From assembly GCA_003512705.1 (NCBI GenBank), contig DOPF01000074.1:4112-10137 (forward strand): a DNA stretch of 6,026 nucleotides, given 5' to 3'. The DNA is from Patescibacteria group bacterium. Lineage in GTDB: Bacteria; Patescibacteriota; Patescibacteriia; Veblenbacterales; UBA10138. Within the stretch, counting starts at the first letter, position 1, and every line of letters starts with the position of its first letter. Below, one piece after another: positions 4,877 to 6,026 of this stretch. The notes beneath the pieces are model-generated. The model was not told where the DNA came from. It worked only from the letters and a program-made list of their open reading frames with translations, and did no database searches. The position numbers and the translations under genes are program-made.

Positions 4877-6001
4877 ATGAGTAAAGATTATTATCAAGTT
4901 TTAGGAGTTAGTAAAACCGCTACCACTGACGAAATAAAAAAAGCCTTTAGAAAATTAGCGCACGAACATCACCCCGATAAAAAGGGCGGCACCGACGCCA
5001 AGTTTAAAGAAATCAATGAGGCTTATCAAGTTTTATCTAACCCCGATAAACGTAAACAATATGATCAATTCGGCACCGCCTTTGAATCGGCGGGTGGGGC
5101 CGGTGGTTTTAATTGGAGTGATTGGCAGCGAGCCGGTGGATTTGGGGGCTTCCAAGGTAATGTAGATTTTGAAGACCTGGGCGACATATTTGGCGGGTTA
5201 GGGGACATTTTTGGTTTTGGCGGTGGTAATCGATCGCGTGGCCCAAGACGCGGGGCCGATTTGCAAGTGGAGCTAGCGGTGGATTTTGCCGAGGCGGTTT
5301 TTGGAGTGGTAAAAAATCTAAGGTTAGAAAAAGAAATCGTTTGTTCCAAATGTTCCGGCGGCGGCGCCGAGCCGGGCAGTAAAGTGGTTACTTGCTCTAC
5401 TTGCCACGGTTCGGGCCAAGTAAGGCAAGTGCAAAGAACCTTTTTGGGCGCTATGCAAACCACCACGGTTTGTAATATGTGTGCCGGCACTGGCAGCGCG
5501 CCCGACAAACTTTGTTCACGCTGTTCGGGCCAGGGTAAAGAAAGGGGAGTTAAGAATTTAGAAGTAAAAATTCCAGCGGGTATAAATAGCGGGCAGTTAA
5601 TTAGAATTTCAGGCGAGGGGCAGGTTGGCGACCGCGGAGCGGGCGCTGGCGATTTACTGCTTTATATTACTGTCCGTCCGCATAAGTTTTTTAACCGATC
5701 CGGTTATAATTTATTAACAGAAAAGGAAATCAGCTTGCCCTTAGCGGCGCTGGGGGGCAAGGTTGAGCTTAAAACATTAGATGGCGACGTCAGCCTTAAA
5801 ATACCCTCGGGTACCCAAAGCGGGACAGTGTTTAAAATTGCTGGCCGAGGGGTTCCGCACCTACGCTCCAGCAAGCGTGGCGATCTATTGGTTAAGGTAA
5901 ATATAAGGATACCCGGACGTCTGAACAAAAAAGACCGGGAATTAATGAAAGCCTTGGGGGTGGAAAAAGGGGAGACAATTGAGGGTGGATTATTTTCTTA
6001 A
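4877..6001 (+). CDS. dnaJ: Co-chaperone DnaJ (Hsp40, class A), complete, 374 aa
   Basis: DnaJ binds unfolded proteins and activates the DnaK ATPase through its J domain. The J domain (1-66) begins [10 protein letters not shown] and has the essential HPD at 32-34; the loop after it is short ([19 protein letters not shown]), shorter than in E. coli. A Gly/Phe-rich linker spans about 67-125 and includes [15 protein letters not shown]. Four CxxCxGxG zinc motifs are intact: CSKCSGGG (156-163), CSTCHGSG (173-180), CNMCAGTG (199-206) and CSRCSGQG (213-220), enough for two zinc ions. The substrate-binding C-terminal domains follow ([18 protein letters not shown], about 231-248; [20 protein letters not shown], about 310-330). 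Length is normal (E. coli 376). It starts without a Shine-Dalgarno, just after a 10-bp hairpin. It is separated from dnaK by 1.6 kb and three small genes rather than adjoining it. Confidence 0.98.
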   Translation: MSKDYYQVLGVSKTATTDEIKKAFRKLAHEHHPDKKGGTDAKFKEINEAYQVLSNPDKRKQYDQFGTAFESAGGAGGFNWSDWQRAGGFGGFQGNVDFEDLGDIFGGLGDIFGFGGGNRSRGPRRGADLQVELAVDFAEAVFGVVKNLRLEKEIVCSKCSGGGAEPGSKVVTCSTCHGSGQVRQVQRTFLGAMQTTTVCNMCAGTGSAPDKLCSRCSGQGKERGVKNLEVKIPAGINSGQLIRISGEGQVGDRGAGAGDLLLYITVRPHKFFNRSGYNLLTEKEISLPLAALGGKVELKTLDGDVSLKIPSGTQSGTVFKIAGRGVPHLRSSKRGDLLVKVNIRIPGRLNKKDRELMKALGVEKGETIEGGLFS

Positions 6002-6026
6002 AGTTGGTTGTAAAAAAGTATCCAAT

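Overview
This is about 6 kb of bacterial DNA built around a protein-folding (chaperone) cluster on the + strand: the 3' end of an Hsp20-type small heat-shock gene, then dnaK, a small DUF3467 gene, two short genes of unknown function, and dnaJ. Two overlapping membrane-protein genes run the other way between hsp20 and dnaK. Stops are ordinary; TGA is used as a stop at 768-766 (minus), so this is not a code-25 genome. The compact DnaJ, the DUF3467 gene, the AT-rich leaders without a Shine-Dalgarno and the many short palindromes between genes suggest a Patescibacteria/CPR (Parcubacteria-like) genome. That placement is inference from style, not from a marker gene.

Layout. 1-155: C-terminal end of Hsp20. 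154-193: terminator hairpin whose T-run faces the minus strand. 251-1116 (minus): a two-gene operon for a 116-aa protein with two membrane segments and a 172-aa protein with four, with an ATGA overlap, strong ribosome sites and a TTGACT-17-TAAGAT promoter. 1117-1357: divergent regulatory region that also holds a stray copy of the first 11 dnaK codons, joined to a 38-nt palindrome. 1358-3259: complete dnaK (633 aa). 3260-3583: 324 nt without a gene, holding four hairpins and then an AT-rich leader. 3584-3871: DUF3467 gene (95 aa). 3872-4180: 309 nt without a gene, holding two copies of a structured repeat and a promoter. 4181-4483: a GTG-start 100-aa gene with its own promoter and terminator. 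4553-4806: promoter and a 55-aa charged small gene. 4877-6001: complete dnaJ (374 aa).

How it works together. DnaJ delivers clients to DnaK and stimulates its ATPase, and Hsp20 holds unfolded clients until DnaK/DnaJ can refold them; grpE is not in the window. The DUF3467 protein and the two short proteins have no established function, and their link to the chaperones is positional only. No CIRCE operator was found, so heat regulation cannot be read from the sequence.

The strongest unexplained signals are: (1) the duplicated dnaK 5' end, which makes a 39-codon leader ORF that overlaps the real dnaK start; (2) a palindrome family with CCCCGWAGA/TCTACGGGG arms on both sides of dnaK; (3) a pair of equally spaced repeats at 3877 and 3991 whose 8-bp hairpin is kept by compensating base changes; (4) a split in expression signals, with the unknown genes carrying clear ribosome sites (and, where a promoter is visible, TTGAC promoters) while the conserved chaperone genes lack them.
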